Positions 19,905-27,913 of a DNA stretch of 64,000 bases are shown in pieces. The stretch is from Chloroflexota bacterium. Lineage in GTDB: Bacteria > Chloroflexota > Anaerolineae > Promineifilales > Promineifilaceae. The translations under genes were made by a program, and so were the position numbers. The stretch is from the NCBI GenBank assembly GCA_014584575.1, contig JACTMP010000022.1, positions 1 to 64,000 on the forward strand, written 5' to 3'. How positions within the stretch are numbered: the first letter of the stretch is position 1; the number at the start of each line of letters is the position of its first letter. The notes below the pieces were generated by a model. That model worked only from the letters and a program-made list of their open reading frames with translations. It did no database searches and was not told the DNA's origin.

Positions 19905-21506
19905 CAATTGCCCAAACGCCGCCCAACGCGCCAGATGGAAGGATTGCCACCGCCGCCATTCGTTGTTTTCTGACATGGCTTGGTAACGGCCGTGCAAATC
20001 CTCCTTCACAATCTCATACGGCACGGCATAACAATCCCTGGACATGACCCGCGAAAATGGGTCATAACAAGACGGCATCCGTTGCTTTTCTATGTCCCCC
20101 GCCGTCAAAATCAGGGCCGCCAGCAGGTAAGGCGTGGCGTCTTCAGACAGACTGGTCAGATACACGGCGTCCAGGTCGCCCGTGGCCACATAACGGGCCA
20201 GATTTTGCCGGGCAATAAAGGCATCCGGGTTGAGCAAATTGAGCGTCACCAGGAAACCGAGCGCGGCAGCCAACACCCCGACCGCAAACCGGTCAGGCCG
20301 CCGCCACAAAGTCAGCACAAACCAGAGCAGTAAAGGGGCCAGCCAGAGCATAAACACGTACACCAGCAAACGCATTTCCGTGTACCCATACTGCGCCTCA
20401 TACAACATCATCCGCCGGAAAGCGGAGGCCAGCATCACCAGTACCAGACCGATAAGCAGGGTACTCAGGCCGTTAAACAGCTTGATTTGCCGCTTGGATT
20501 CCCGCCGTGTGAGCCAGTTCAGCCCCAAAATCAGGCTGATACTGAGCATGACCACCAGCAGCAGTTCAAAAAAGCCGCGCCGGGCATATTCAGCGTAAGA
20601 AAAATTCTCCACCCGCAAATAGGCCAGACCGCCAAATAGATAGGTGAACTGGATGACCACAAACACCAAAAAGAGCAGGTTCACGGCCGTGAGCAGCGTG
20701 ATGGTCTCGATATAACCCAACGAGAAATGGCGGGGGATTTGCTGCAAGTTGGCCTCAAAGCGGCTCTGGTCATCACGGCCGTACCGCCGCAGCACCCCAT
20801 AGGCCAGCCCACCGGTCAGCAGCCAGGCCGCCAGCACAATCAAGACGCCGTGCCCGGCCCAATTGAACAGGCGGGCCACAATGTCCAGGCTAAAGGCGGT
20901 CTCCACGGTGTTGGCAAAAATAGTGTCGGCCATCGCCAGCAGCACGGTAAAAACGAGCAATACCGGCATTGCCAGCAGCAGGCCACGCAGCACCGGAAAC
21001 AGGGAGTGACGGCCGTGCCGCCACATCACCTCAGTATCCACACTTTCTGCCAGGACTGGCGGCATCAGGGTCACGGCGTGGCCGCTTACCCGCAGCGGCA
21101 GCAGGGCCATATCCACCAGCCCCAGATTTTGCACCCGGCCCCGCCCCCAAAAGAAGACCAGATAGGCCAGCAAAACAAGCACCGCCAGCGTATTGAGCGT
21201 GGTCAGGGTGGCGTTGGCCCGCACCGCCACCATACCGGCAAAAAAGAGCAGCGGCAGCAGCAGCCACAGGTTGGGGCGCACGGCCGTGACCCCCTCCCCA
21301 CGATTCACCCGCCACAATACCGCCGCCGCCAACAGCCCAAACAGCAGCAGCCCTATGCCCAACGGCTTGCCAAACAGCAACACATCCGCCAACACGCCCA
21401 GCCCCAATCCGGCGGCCAATATCCGCCCCGGTGACTGAATATGCGTCAGACGCGACGGCCGTGTCGTTTCCAATTCTGTGACATAGTCGCTTTTAAGAGT
21501 GGTCAT
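19887..21506 (-). CDS. DUF4173-domain membrane protein
   Basis: A 539-residue protein with about eleven to thirteen membrane helices and a soluble C-terminus of about 100 residues. The internal pattern (EFETIT..LLTAVNLLFLVFVVIQ-like block around residue 270, then AEYARRGFFELL) matches the DUF4173 family as I know it; the function is undetermined. The soluble end carries Cys residues in PSCYDPFSRVMSRDCYAVPYE. The final residues LQEIGD are encoded by the adjoining repeat, so the gene end has been shaped by it. Confidence 0.82.
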   Translation of the reverse strand: MTTLKSDYVTELETTRPSRLTHIQSPGRILAAGLGLGVLADVLLFGKPLGIGLLLFGLLAAAVLWRVNRGEGVTAVRPNLWLLLPLLFFAGMVAVRANATLTTLNTLAVLVLLAYLVFFWGRGRVQNLGLVDMALLPLRVSGHAVTLMPPVLAESVDTEVMWRHGRHSLFPVLRGLLLAMPVLLVFTVLLAMADTIFANTVETAFSLDIVARLFNWAGHGVLIVLAAWLLTGGLAYGVLRRYGRDDQSRFEANLQQIPRHFSLGYIETITLLTAVNLLFLVFVVIQFTYLFGGLAYLRVENFSYAEYARRGFFELLLVVMLSISLILGLNWLTRRESKRQIKLFNGLSTLLIGLVLVMLASAFRRMMLYEAQYGYTEMRLLVYVFMLWLAPLLLWFVLTLWRRPDRFAVGVLAAALGFLVTLNLLNPDAFIARQNLARYVATGDLDAVYLTSLSEDATPYLLAALILTAGDIEKQRMPSCYDPFSRVMSRDCYAVPYEIVKEDLHGRYQAMSENNEWRRWQSFHLARWAAFGQLQEIGD

Positions 21507-21519
21507 ATGTACTCCGTAG

Positions 21520-21590
21520 AAGATTGGAGATTGAGAGATTAGGAGACTGGAAATCTCTCAATCTCTCAATCTCTCAATCTCTCGATCTCC
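21520..21590. repeat. AATCTC-family inverted tandem repeat (8-bp units)
   Basis: GATTGGAGATTGAGAGATTAGGAGACTGG on the left and CTCTCAAT repeated three to four times on the right. Unit length here is 8 bp instead of 7. It fills the gap between the DUF4173 and VanZ-like genes and would form a long hairpin. Confidence 0.85.
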
Positions 21591-21999
21591 CAAATCGAAT
21601 AAAACCCACAAACACAACCCCCGCCGCCAATAAATCCACTGCCAGATCAAACAGGTCATTGGCCGCCACCGGTCGGTGTTTGAACGAGACAATCTGCAAA
21701 AATTCCTGGGCGATGCCAAGAATGGCTATCAGGCCAAAATAAAGGTGCGGTCGTTGCTGCCACTGAGGAATGAGCAGCAGCACGACCGTACCCAACAATG
21801 CAAACAGACCCACATGACCGGCCACATGGGCCGCTTCTGAACCAAAAATAAATCCCGTAAACCGGTCAAATGTGGGCCAGTTTTCAGCCAGCCAGCCGTA
21901 GGGGAAGAGCGCTGCCGCCACCAGGCCCACCAGCCCGGCCAACAGCCAGCCATTGCTTTTTGAAGTGTGATGTTTAAGATGTACCATGTGGTACAGCAT
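21574..21999 (-). CDS. VanZ-like family membrane protein
   Basis: A protein of about 141 residues with four membrane helices and a C-terminal segment NDLFDLAVDLLAAG that fits the VanZ-like fold (Asp plus small residues in the last helix). The function in most bacteria is unknown; VanZ itself lowers teicoplanin binding. The start is uncertain: ATGs at 21999 and 21987 are both possible, and the longer frame to 22134 only translates an AATCTCC repeat. The last residues RFGRSRD are encoded at the edge of the next repeat. Confidence 0.75.
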   Translation of the reverse strand: MLYHMVHLKHHTSKSNGWLLAGLVGLVAAALFPYGWLAENWPTFDRFTGFIFGSEAAHVAGHVGLFALLGTVVLLLIPQWQQRPHLYFGLIAILGIAQEFLQIVSFKHRPVAANDLFDLAVDLLAAGVVFVGFIRFGRSRD

Positions 22000-22078
22000 A
22001 GGGAATGGATACGGCCGTTGCCACCTCCCAAATGCCCAACCCCGCGCACTCAAGTGCTTGACCAGCGGAACAGAATCG

Positions 22079-22140
22079 GAGATTGTTGAGATTAGCGATT
22101 GAAGATGAGACAATCTCCACTCTCTAATCTCCAATCTCTT
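22079..22140. repeat. AATCTCC-family inverted tandem repeat
   Basis: GAGATTGTTGAGATTAGCGATTGAAGATGAGA followed by CAATCTCCACTCTCTAATCTCCAATCTCT. It lies between the divergent VanZ-like gene and the response regulator, ending 11 nt before the latter's ATG. Confidence 0.8.
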
Positions 22141-22151
22141 TGGATCGAACT

Positions 22152-22886
22152 ATGCACATCTTAATCGTCGAAGATAATGAAAAACTGCGCCCGGCGCTGC
22201 GGGCGGGGCTGGAAGCCACCGGGCAGGTACAGGTAATTGCCGACTGTGCCAGCGGCGAGGCGGCGCTGGAACTGTGTTTACAGCAGCCGCCCCAGGCCAT
22301 TTTGATGGATGTGCAGTTGGCGGGCGAGATGAATGGCATTGACACGGCCGTGGCCATCCGCCGCGAATTCCCCCGAATGCCTGTCGTCTTCTACTCCATC
22401 CAGGACGACGACGCTTACTACCGCGCCTTTCGCCGCGCCGGCATCCTCAGCCATTACGCCTACGTGCGCAAATCCAACTACCTGCTGCCGCAAATGATTG
22501 TGCCCTTATTACAGGATGCAGTGTACGGCCGTTCCTTCATTGACCCCGACATTGAATCCCGCGTCCAGGAAGTGCGCCACAAAGACGAACACGCCCCCCT
22601 GGATTTGCTGGAACCGAACGAAAAAGAAGTGGCCCGGATGCTGGCCCAGGGCATGAGCAATGAGCAGATCGCCGCCCGCATGGGCTTCCGCGACAAACGC
22701 ACCATCAGTCGCATCAACGGCCAGATTTACGCCGCCTGGGGCCTCAACAGCACCACCACCGAAGAAAAAGTAGCCCGCACCCGCGCCGCCCTCATCGTCC
22801 ACACCGGCCAACTCCTCACCTGGGCAGACGACGGCATCCCTCAGGTTTTGGATGCGCAGGGGAATTGGGAGGTATGGAAGAGATAA
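22152..22886 (+). CDS. LuxR/NarL-type response regulator
   Basis: A 244-residue regulator with an N-terminal receiver (acidic pair in IVEDNE, phospho-acceptor Asp53 in ILMDVQ) and a C-terminal helix-turn-helix of about 65 residues (LEPNEKEVARMLAQGMSNEQIAARMGF), which is LuxR/GerE-like although its spacing is slightly atypical. The ATG at 22152 is used; the frame can be extended to a TTG in the repeat. It is followed by a sensor kinase gene after a CGATTAC repeat, so it is the likely partner of that kinase. Confidence 0.88.
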   Translation: MHILIVEDNEKLRPALRAGLEATGQVQVIADCASGEAALELCLQQPPQAILMDVQLAGEMNGIDTAVAIRREFPRMPVVFYSIQDDDAYYRAFRRAGILSHYAYVRKSNYLLPQMIVPLLQDAVYGRSFIDPDIESRVQEVRHKDEHAPLDLLEPNEKEVARMLAQGMSNEQIAARMGFRDKRTISRINGQIYAAWGLNSTTTEEKVARTRAALIVHTGQLLTWADDGIPQVLDAQGNWEVWKR

Positions 22887-22957
22887 TCGGTAATCAGTAA
22901 TCGGTTATCGGTGGCTCCTACCGATTACCGATTACCGTTCACCGATTACCGATTACT
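22887..22957. repeat. CGATTAC-family inverted tandem repeat
   Basis: TAATCGGTAATCAGTAATCGGTTATCGG and then CCGATTACCGATTACCG...CCGATTACCGATTAC, with units of 7 bp. The two arms can form a long hairpin between the response regulator and kinase genes. Related copies lie at 40420, 49063 and 50966. Confidence 0.88.
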
Positions 22958-22960
22958 GGC

Positions 22961-25084
22961 ATGAGTACAAACCTCTACCTCAACTGGGCCATCGTGGCCG
23001 TTTCGCTGTTTAATGCCTTGCTGCTGACCTGGCTGGGGTTGACGGTACTGCTCAATTCGGACCGGCGGGCGTGGGGTATCTGGATCGCCAGCGCGGGGCT
23101 GTTGCTGGGGGCGCTCTTTTTTGTCAGCCATTCGGCCATCGCCGGGCTGGGGTTCACGCTCACCTGGCGCAGCACCATTTTCTGGTGGACGGTGGGCATG
23201 ACGCCGGTCATCCTGTTGCCCTATGCCTGGTATGTGGTCATTCTCTGGTATGCCGGTTTTTGGGCCGGCCCCCCGGCCCGATTGCGCCAGCGCCAGCAAT
23301 GGTGGTTGGCGGCGGTCACGCTGCTGCTCATGGGTGGTCTGGTCAGCTTTGGCCTGGGTGTGCTCTTATTGATTATTCCGGCGCCGGAATTGACCAGTTT
23401 ACGCCTCACGGTGCGCTGGTCATTGGCCGGGATTCCGCTGCTGGCCGTGGGGTACAGCCTTTACGTGCTGCTGTGTATTGGCCTGTCGTTGGATGCCTTG
23501 CGGCAGCCCGGCCCGTCTGACCGGGTGATGGGCACGGTGGCAAGGCAGCGGGCACGGCCGTACCTGATGGCCGCTTCGGTCATGCTCATGCTGGTCAGCC
23601 TGCTGGTCACAGGGGCCATGTTGTGGGTGGTGCAAGACGCCCATCGCCGCACCTTTTTGGAAATCTACTTTGTCTCGCGGGAACTGGTAGCCCGTTTTGA
23701 CCTGCTCGTCTCTACCCTCATTGGCGTGGTCATTTTGCTGGTCGGCCAGGCGGTGGTTTCGTATGAGGTGTTCACCGGCAAGACGCTGCCCCGACGAGGG
23801 CTGGCGCGGCACTGGGTCCGGGCCATTGCCCTGAGCGCAGGCACGGCCGTACTCATCAGCGCCGCTTATACCATCCAGTTACGGCCGTTGTATGGGCAGG
23901 TGTTGGTGGCCATGCTCATTGCCGTCTTTTATGCGCTGGTCAGTTGGCGCTCGTATGTGGAACGAGAACTGTATATGGAGCAGTTACGGCCGTTTGTCAG
24001 CAGCCAACGATTGCTAGACCAACTGCTCACCCCTACCGCCCCCCAGGAAGTGGACATTGACCTGCCCTTCCGCGCCCTGTGCCGGGGGGTGTTGGATGCA
24101 AAAATGGCCTGTCTGACGGCCGTTGGCCCCCTCGCCCCCCTGGTTGGGCCGCCCCTCGTTTACCCATCCACCGCTGCCAACCTGCCACCATTCACCGCCC
24201 TGGCTGGTCAGTTCACCACACCTCAAACATTGATGCTGCCCCTCGACCCGGCGCAGTATGGCGGCGCGATTTGGGCCATTCCCCTCTGGAGCGAGCGCGG
24301 CCTGATTGGCCTGTTCCTGTTGGGCGAAAAGAACGGCGGCGGCCTGTACAGCCAGGAAGAGATTGACATTGCTCGCGTCAGTGGCGAACGGCTCATTGAC
24401 ACCCAGGCCAGCGCCGAAATGGCTCGCCGCCTGATGCTCTTGCAGCGGGAACGGCTGGCGCAGAGCCAGGTCATTGACCAGCAAACCCGCCGCGTGTTAC
24501 ACGATGACATCCTGCCCAATTTGCAGGCGGCCATGATCGCCTTGAGCAATCCCGGCAATGAAAACGGCCGTATTCCCGATGCCCTGGCCCTACTCAGCGA
24601 CGCTCACAAACAAATTTCCGACCTTTTACACAACATGCCCACCACCACCGCCCCCGACGTGGCGCGCCTGGGGCTGGTCCGCGCCCTGCGCCGGGCGGTA
24701 GACAATGATCTGGCTGCTGCCTTTGATGAAGTGACGTGGGAAATTGAACCGGCAGCGGCCGAAAAAGCGGAGAGCATCCCCACCTTAACGGCCGAAGTCA
24801 TCTTTTATGCGGCGCGGGAAGCGATTCGTAATGCCGCCCGGCATGGGCGTGGTGTGGAAGGATCACGGCCGTTGCACCTGACCATTGCCATTTGCTGGCC
24901 GGCCGGTTTGCAAATGGCCATTGTGGATAACGGCGTTGGCATACAGGCCGCCTTCCCCACTACCAACAACGGGCACGGCCTGGCCCTGCACAGCACCATG
25001 ATGGCCGTTGTCGGCGGCGCGATTGTGGTAGAGTCCATTCCCGGTGAGCGGACTGAGGTTGTGTTGACGCTTCCAGACATTTGA
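22961..25084 (+). CDS. Membrane sensor histidine kinase (NarX/LiaS-like class)
   Basis: A 707-residue kinase with about nine hydrophobic helices in the first 330 residues, a GAF-like sensor region (about 345-490), a HisKA_3-type dimerisation box with His514 (RRVLHDDILPN), and a HATPase_c domain with the N-box near 624 (EAIRNAARHG) and the G-box NGVGI...GHGLAL. It should phosphorylate the LuxR-type regulator upstream. The multi-helix N-terminus suggests sensing within or near the membrane. The ATG directly follows the repeat, with only TGGC before it, so no Shine-Dalgarno is visible. Confidence 0.9.
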   Translation: MSTNLYLNWAIVAVSLFNALLLTWLGLTVLLNSDRRAWGIWIASAGLLLGALFFVSHSAIAGLGFTLTWRSTIFWWTVGMTPVILLPYAWYVVILWYAGFWAGPPARLRQRQQWWLAAVTLLLMGGLVSFGLGVLLLIIPAPELTSLRLTVRWSLAGIPLLAVGYSLYVLLCIGLSLDALRQPGPSDRVMGTVARQRARPYLMAASVMLMLVSLLVTGAMLWVVQDAHRRTFLEIYFVSRELVARFDLLVSTLIGVVILLVGQAVVSYEVFTGKTLPRRGLARHWVRAIALSAGTAVLISAAYTIQLRPLYGQVLVAMLIAVFYALVSWRSYVERELYMEQLRPFVSSQRLLDQLLTPTAPQEVDIDLPFRALCRGVLDAKMACLTAVGPLAPLVGPPLVYPSTAANLPPFTALAGQFTTPQTLMLPLDPAQYGGAIWAIPLWSERGLIGLFLLGEKNGGGLYSQEEIDIARVSGERLIDTQASAEMARRLMLLQRERLAQSQVIDQQTRRVLHDDILPNLQAAMIALSNPGNENGRIPDALALLSDAHKQISDLLHNMPTTTAPDVARLGLVRALRRAVDNDLAAAFDEVTWEIEPAAAEKAESIPTLTAEVIFYAAREAIRNAARHGRGVEGSRPLHLTIAICWPAGLQMAIVDNGVGIQAAFPTTNNGHGLALHSTMMAVVGGAIVVESIPGERTEVVLTLPDI

Positions 25085-25146
25085 GATTAGGAGACTGGGA
25101 GATTGAGAGACTATCAGCCCTATTCTCCTAATCTCTCAATCTCCTT
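25085..25146. repeat. AATCTCC-family inverted tandem repeat
   Basis: GATTAGGAGACTGGGAGATTGAGAGA followed by CTCCTAATCTCTCAATCTCC. It lies between the convergent kinase and MBL hydrolase genes. The last seven residues of the MBL protein (KEIERLGE end) are encoded by it. Confidence 0.8.
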
Positions 25147-26034
25147 CTTCTTCCAATACCGCATCATGCCATCCACCGACATATACAGCGGGTTAGCAAT
25201 TTCGTATTTGCGAATGGATTCTGCGGCGAGACCGGCGGCGTGGGCACGGCCGTGATTCCAGGCCGTGTATTGGGCAATCAGGTCATCGCGCTCCACCCCT
25301 TTGGCCATTTTTTGCTGCACAAAGTGAGCCGATTCGTACACCAGCTTTTTGATCGCTTGCAAATGTTCGGCCACGTTATCCACAGCCCCAAAATGGGTGG
25401 GATAAATCGTTTCCAGCCCCAGCCCCAACAGCTTATCCAGTGAGGACTGCCAGGCTTCCAGGTCAAATTCAGGTGGCGGTGCGGGGATGTCCAGCAACGG
25501 CCGTCCCCCCAACTTCATCCCGGCTACATCTCCCGTAAAAGCCACATGGCCCAATTTGATAACGTGATGATGACGGGCGTGTCCGGGGGTTTCAACGGCC
25601 GTAAACGTCAGCCCGGCTGCTTCAATCACATTGCCATCGTGTAAAGGCACCACATTTTCGACTGGCGCGGGCAGCAGTTGGCCCCACAGCGGTTCCATCT
25701 GGTCGCCGTAAATGCGGGTGGCGCTGGCAATCAGTTTTTCCGGGTTAATCAGGTGCCCCGCGCCAAAGTGATGAACGTAAATGGTGGCTCCGTTTTGTGC
25801 CCACCAGCCGGTGGCCCCGGCATGGTCAAAATGAATATGGGTCACAATCACGTGCCGCACATCGGCCGGTTGTACCCCGTGTTGGTGTAGCTGTGCCTGC
25901 AACGTGGGTAATGTGGAACCTGGCCCCGTTTCCACCAACACCCACCCCGCAGGCCCTTGTACCAGATAAGCGGCGATGGTGTCTGTTTCGCCCTGAAAGT
26001 GTAGATCAAGCGTGTGAATGGCATGGATACTCAT
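25120..26034 (-). CDS. MBL-fold metallo-hydrolase
   Basis: A 304-residue cytosolic enzyme with the zinc motif HIHFDHAG (His66, His68, Asp70, His71), a later His in ETPGHARHH, and Asp in FTGDVAG near residue 168. This is the glyoxalase II/lactonase-like branch of the metallo-beta-lactamase fold; the substrate is unknown. The last residues are translated from the adjoining AATCTCC repeat, implying that the original stop was displaced or that the repeat inserted at the gene end. Confidence 0.88.
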   Translation of the reverse strand: MSIHAIHTLDLHFQGETDTIAAYLVQGPAGWVLVETGPGSTLPTLQAQLHQHGVQPADVRHVIVTHIHFDHAGATGWWAQNGATIYVHHFGAGHLINPEKLIASATRIYGDQMEPLWGQLLPAPVENVVPLHDGNVIEAAGLTFTAVETPGHARHHHVIKLGHVAFTGDVAGMKLGGRPLLDIPAPPPEFDLEAWQSSLDKLLGLGLETIYPTHFGAVDNVAEHLQAIKKLVYESAHFVQQKMAKGVERDDLIAQYTAWNHGRAHAAGLAAESIRKYEIANPLYMSVDGMMRYWKKKEIERLGE

Positions 26035-26072
26035 GTGAGAATGTTATCATATATCCCTAGAATGGGGGATCA

Positions 26073-27428
26073 TTATTTCTGCCCCGGCGCGTTCTGTGTC
26101 GCTGCCAGACAATGCCAGATGCGGGCACGGCCGTTCCCGCTACGGCCGTCAGCCCAATAAATATCCTGTGTTACCCCCCGATTATACGCCTGGGCAGCGG
26201 CACGGCCGTGACCATAAAAACGTTTTTCCTTGTGGCCTTGTCCGTTCCCCGTCATCCCTTGCATAAACAGGTCTGACAATGCCTGATTGATTCGTTTTTG
26301 TTGGCCTTTGGGCTGTAACCGGTGTGGCCCGGTATAACTGTTGGGTAATTGCCAGGCGATATACTGTTGATTTGTTTTTCCCTGGGCGCCTTTCTTGTCG
26401 TTTAGTCGGAATGTCGCCTGACCGTGCTGCCAGGCCGCTTCTTCCAGCGCCGTTTCGCTGGCCTTGCCGCCAATGGCAAAATTGTGACTGGTGTGTACCC
26501 GCGCCGCCTTTTCATAGCGGCGTTGGGTGCGCGGGATAACGTGGGTGAGACTGCTTATGGTGTCACGGGCAATGGGGGCCGCCGGTTGGCCCGTCGGTGT
26601 TTTGCCCGCCCGGCTGCTGTGAAAAGCCGCGTACAGATGAGCGCGCACCTGGCCGATGGGCAACGTCAGGACGGAAACCGGCAGCGCCACCGGCGGCAGC
26701 GCCAGGCGTGGCACTTGCAAGGCCAACGCCACGTGTTTTGTGGAACGGAGCCAGATACGGCCGTTGTTCACTTGACGGCCGTCCTCTCTCACCCAAAATA
26801 CGCCTTCCCCCTCGGCCAGCAGATTACGCAATTGCCGCCAGCCGCACACCCGCCAGGGAGATTCCTTACCGGTCAACTGCGCCCGAACTGCCGCCATATC
26901 CAGCCAGCCGCGCCCATTGCTATCCAGATGCCGCAGCAGCAGCCAGATGCGTCCCGCCGCCGTCAATTCCCGCTGAAACATCCCGGTGGCGATGTCGGGG
27001 TAGAACTTGATAGAAAGGGAAGAGATTGGGAGATTGGCGGTGAGGACACCGCGAGATTGGGAGATTGGTGGTGAGGACACCGTGAGATTAGGAGATTGAG
27101 CGTTTATTACAATCCCCCAATCTCCCAATCTCCCAATCTCATTCTTCTTTCGAGTAACGGCCGTTACCGCCGCACTGTCCCAACCCAGATGAGCGGGCAG
27201 GTCGGGAGGTGGTTGCAGAGGAGAGGGGACAGGAGAGGAGGGGGGACGGCCGTGAGCAGTCCGATCAACCGGCGCGCCCTGCGCCAGCCGCTCTGCGCGT
27301 GATTTGGCCTGCAACTGCGCCAGGCGCTCCTGGGCCGCTAACAAATCGGCCGAAAGTTCTCCCGCCGGAAGAGCCACGTTCCGCTCAGCTTTTCCCGGCA
27401 AGAGCAGCAAACAGGCAAGCCAAATCAA
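26073..27428 (-). CDS. Unrecognised protein with two helix-turn-helix-like regions and an in-frame repeat insertion
   Basis: A frame of 451 codons from a TTG at 27428; no good ATG or ribosome binding site is visible and the frame stays open about 45 nt further upstream, so the start is unsure. Residues 1-95 are a hydrophobic stretch, a helical part and a Pro-rich linker. Residues 96-146 are encoded by an AATCTCC repeat (27018-27146). Then come a winged-helix-like block (GRIWLLLRHLDSNGRGWLD) and a second block (ISSLTHVIPRTQRRYEKAA) resembling a helix-turn-helix. The basic, Gly/Asn-rich C-terminus may bind nucleic acid. I recognise no family. Confidence 0.6.
   Translation of the reverse strand: MIWLACLLLLPGKAERNVALPAGELSADLLAAQERLAQLQAKSRAERLAQGAPVDRTAHGRPPSSPVPSPLQPPPDLPAHLGWDSAAVTAVTRKKNEIGRLGDWGIVINAQSPNLTVSSPPISQSRGVLTANLPISSLSIKFYPDIATGMFQRELTAAGRIWLLLRHLDSNGRGWLDMAAVRAQLTGKESPWRVCGWRQLRNLLAEGEGVFWVREDGRQVNNGRIWLRSTKHVALALQVPRLALPPVALPVSVLTLPIGQVRAHLYAAFHSSRAGKTPTGQPAAPIARDTISSLTHVIPRTQRRYEKAARVHTSHNFAIGGKASETALEEAAWQHGQATFRLNDKKGAQGKTNQQYIAWQLPNSYTGPHRLQPKGQQKRINQALSDLFMQGMTGNGQGHKEKRFYGHGRAAAQAYNRGVTQDIYWADGRSGNGRARIWHCLAATQNAPGQK
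27018..27146. repeat. AATCTCC-family repeat embedded in a coding frame
   Basis: Contains a 31-bp tandem duplication (GAGATTGGGAGATTGG(C/T)GG TGAGGACACCG(C/T)) and an inverted right arm of CCCAATCT octamers. The open frame on the minus strand passes through all of it without a stop. Confidence 0.8.
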
Positions 27429-27462
27429 GCCATCTGTCAGATGAGCTTGTCTGGCAACGTCA

Positions 27463-27491
27463 TTGACAGCCTGACCTGCCTATGCTATTCT
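27463..27491 (+). promoter_or_regulatory. Promoter of the candidate small RNA
   Basis: TTGACA at 27463-27468, a 17-nt spacer, and TATTCT at 27486-27491. The transcript would begin near 27498 and end at the terminator at 27637. No coding start with a ribosome binding site follows within it. Confidence 0.6.
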
Positions 27492-27497
27492 CTTACC

Positions 27498-27637
27498 TGA
27501 GACACGGTAAGCTACCAGGGGACAAAAAACCCCCCTCCCCAATAAAGGGGCACTGTGAAGGGTGTTGGCGGCACCAAACAGTTTAGTAGCTTGCTAAAAT
27601 AAACGAAGGCCGGGCGCTGCAACGTCTGGCCTTTTTT
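27498..27637 (+). ncRNA. Candidate structured small RNA (about 140 nt)
   Basis: An independent transcription unit is suggested by the consensus-like promoter and strong terminator around a gene-free stretch. The interior folds well by eye: CTTACC/GGTAAG at the 5' end, then AAGCTAC (27509) closing with GTAGCTT, enclosing CCCC/GGGG pairs. I recognise no Rfam class; riboswitch motifs I know (TPP, SAM, cobalamin, c-di-GMP, T-box) do not fit. It lies between two divergent genes of unknown role, 280 nt before the ATPase gene. Confidence 0.5.
27607..27637 (+). terminator. Rho-independent terminator of the small RNA
   Basis: A 10-bp stem AGGCCGGGCG/CGTCTGGCCT (two G-U pairs), loop CTGCAA, followed by six T. 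It is a strong intrinsic terminator with no gene immediately upstream on this strand. Confidence 0.85.
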
Positions 27638-27645
27638 CTTGCACG

Positions 27646-27680
27646 AAGACCCTAAGGGTTTCAAAAACCCTTAGGGTCTT
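27646..27680. repeat. ACCCTAAGGGTTT palindrome
   Basis: AAGACCCTAAGGGTTT and its exact complement around a CAA(A) loop. It sits just after the small-RNA terminator and has the same layout as the GACCTGACAGGTTTT palindrome at 45350. From 27681 to 27877 I see no gene. Confidence 0.8.
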
Positions 27681-27877
27681 AATGCTTATACAGCCTGGTA
27701 ATGCTGCATCCATGCCCAAAACGAACTTAACAGGTATCATGTATGGGCAGTGAGTGAAAACTAAGGCCAGTCTAACAAAAATAAAACACTATGTCAACAA
27801 ATCTATAGGCTATAGATTGCGAAAAATGATGTAGTATATCTACCTGACCCCCAAAACATGCCGGTTTTGCCATAAAC

Positions 27878-27906
27878 TTGACAACTTCGCGCTCCTTATA
27901 TACGAT
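27878..27906 (+). promoter_or_regulatory. Promoter of the ExeA-like ATPase gene, probably leaderless
   Basis: TTGACA at 27878-27883, a 17-nt spacer, TACGAT at 27901-27906. The ATG at 27914 is 7 nt downstream, and no Shine-Dalgarno is seen, so the mRNA likely starts at the initiation codon. Confidence 0.6.
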
Positions 27907-27913
27907 CAGCGCC

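Noticed and set aside
27878-27913. TTG start of the ExeA-like gene at 27878
   Set aside because: It coincides with the -35 box TTGACA and the first residues do not fit the family; the ATG at 27914 is better.
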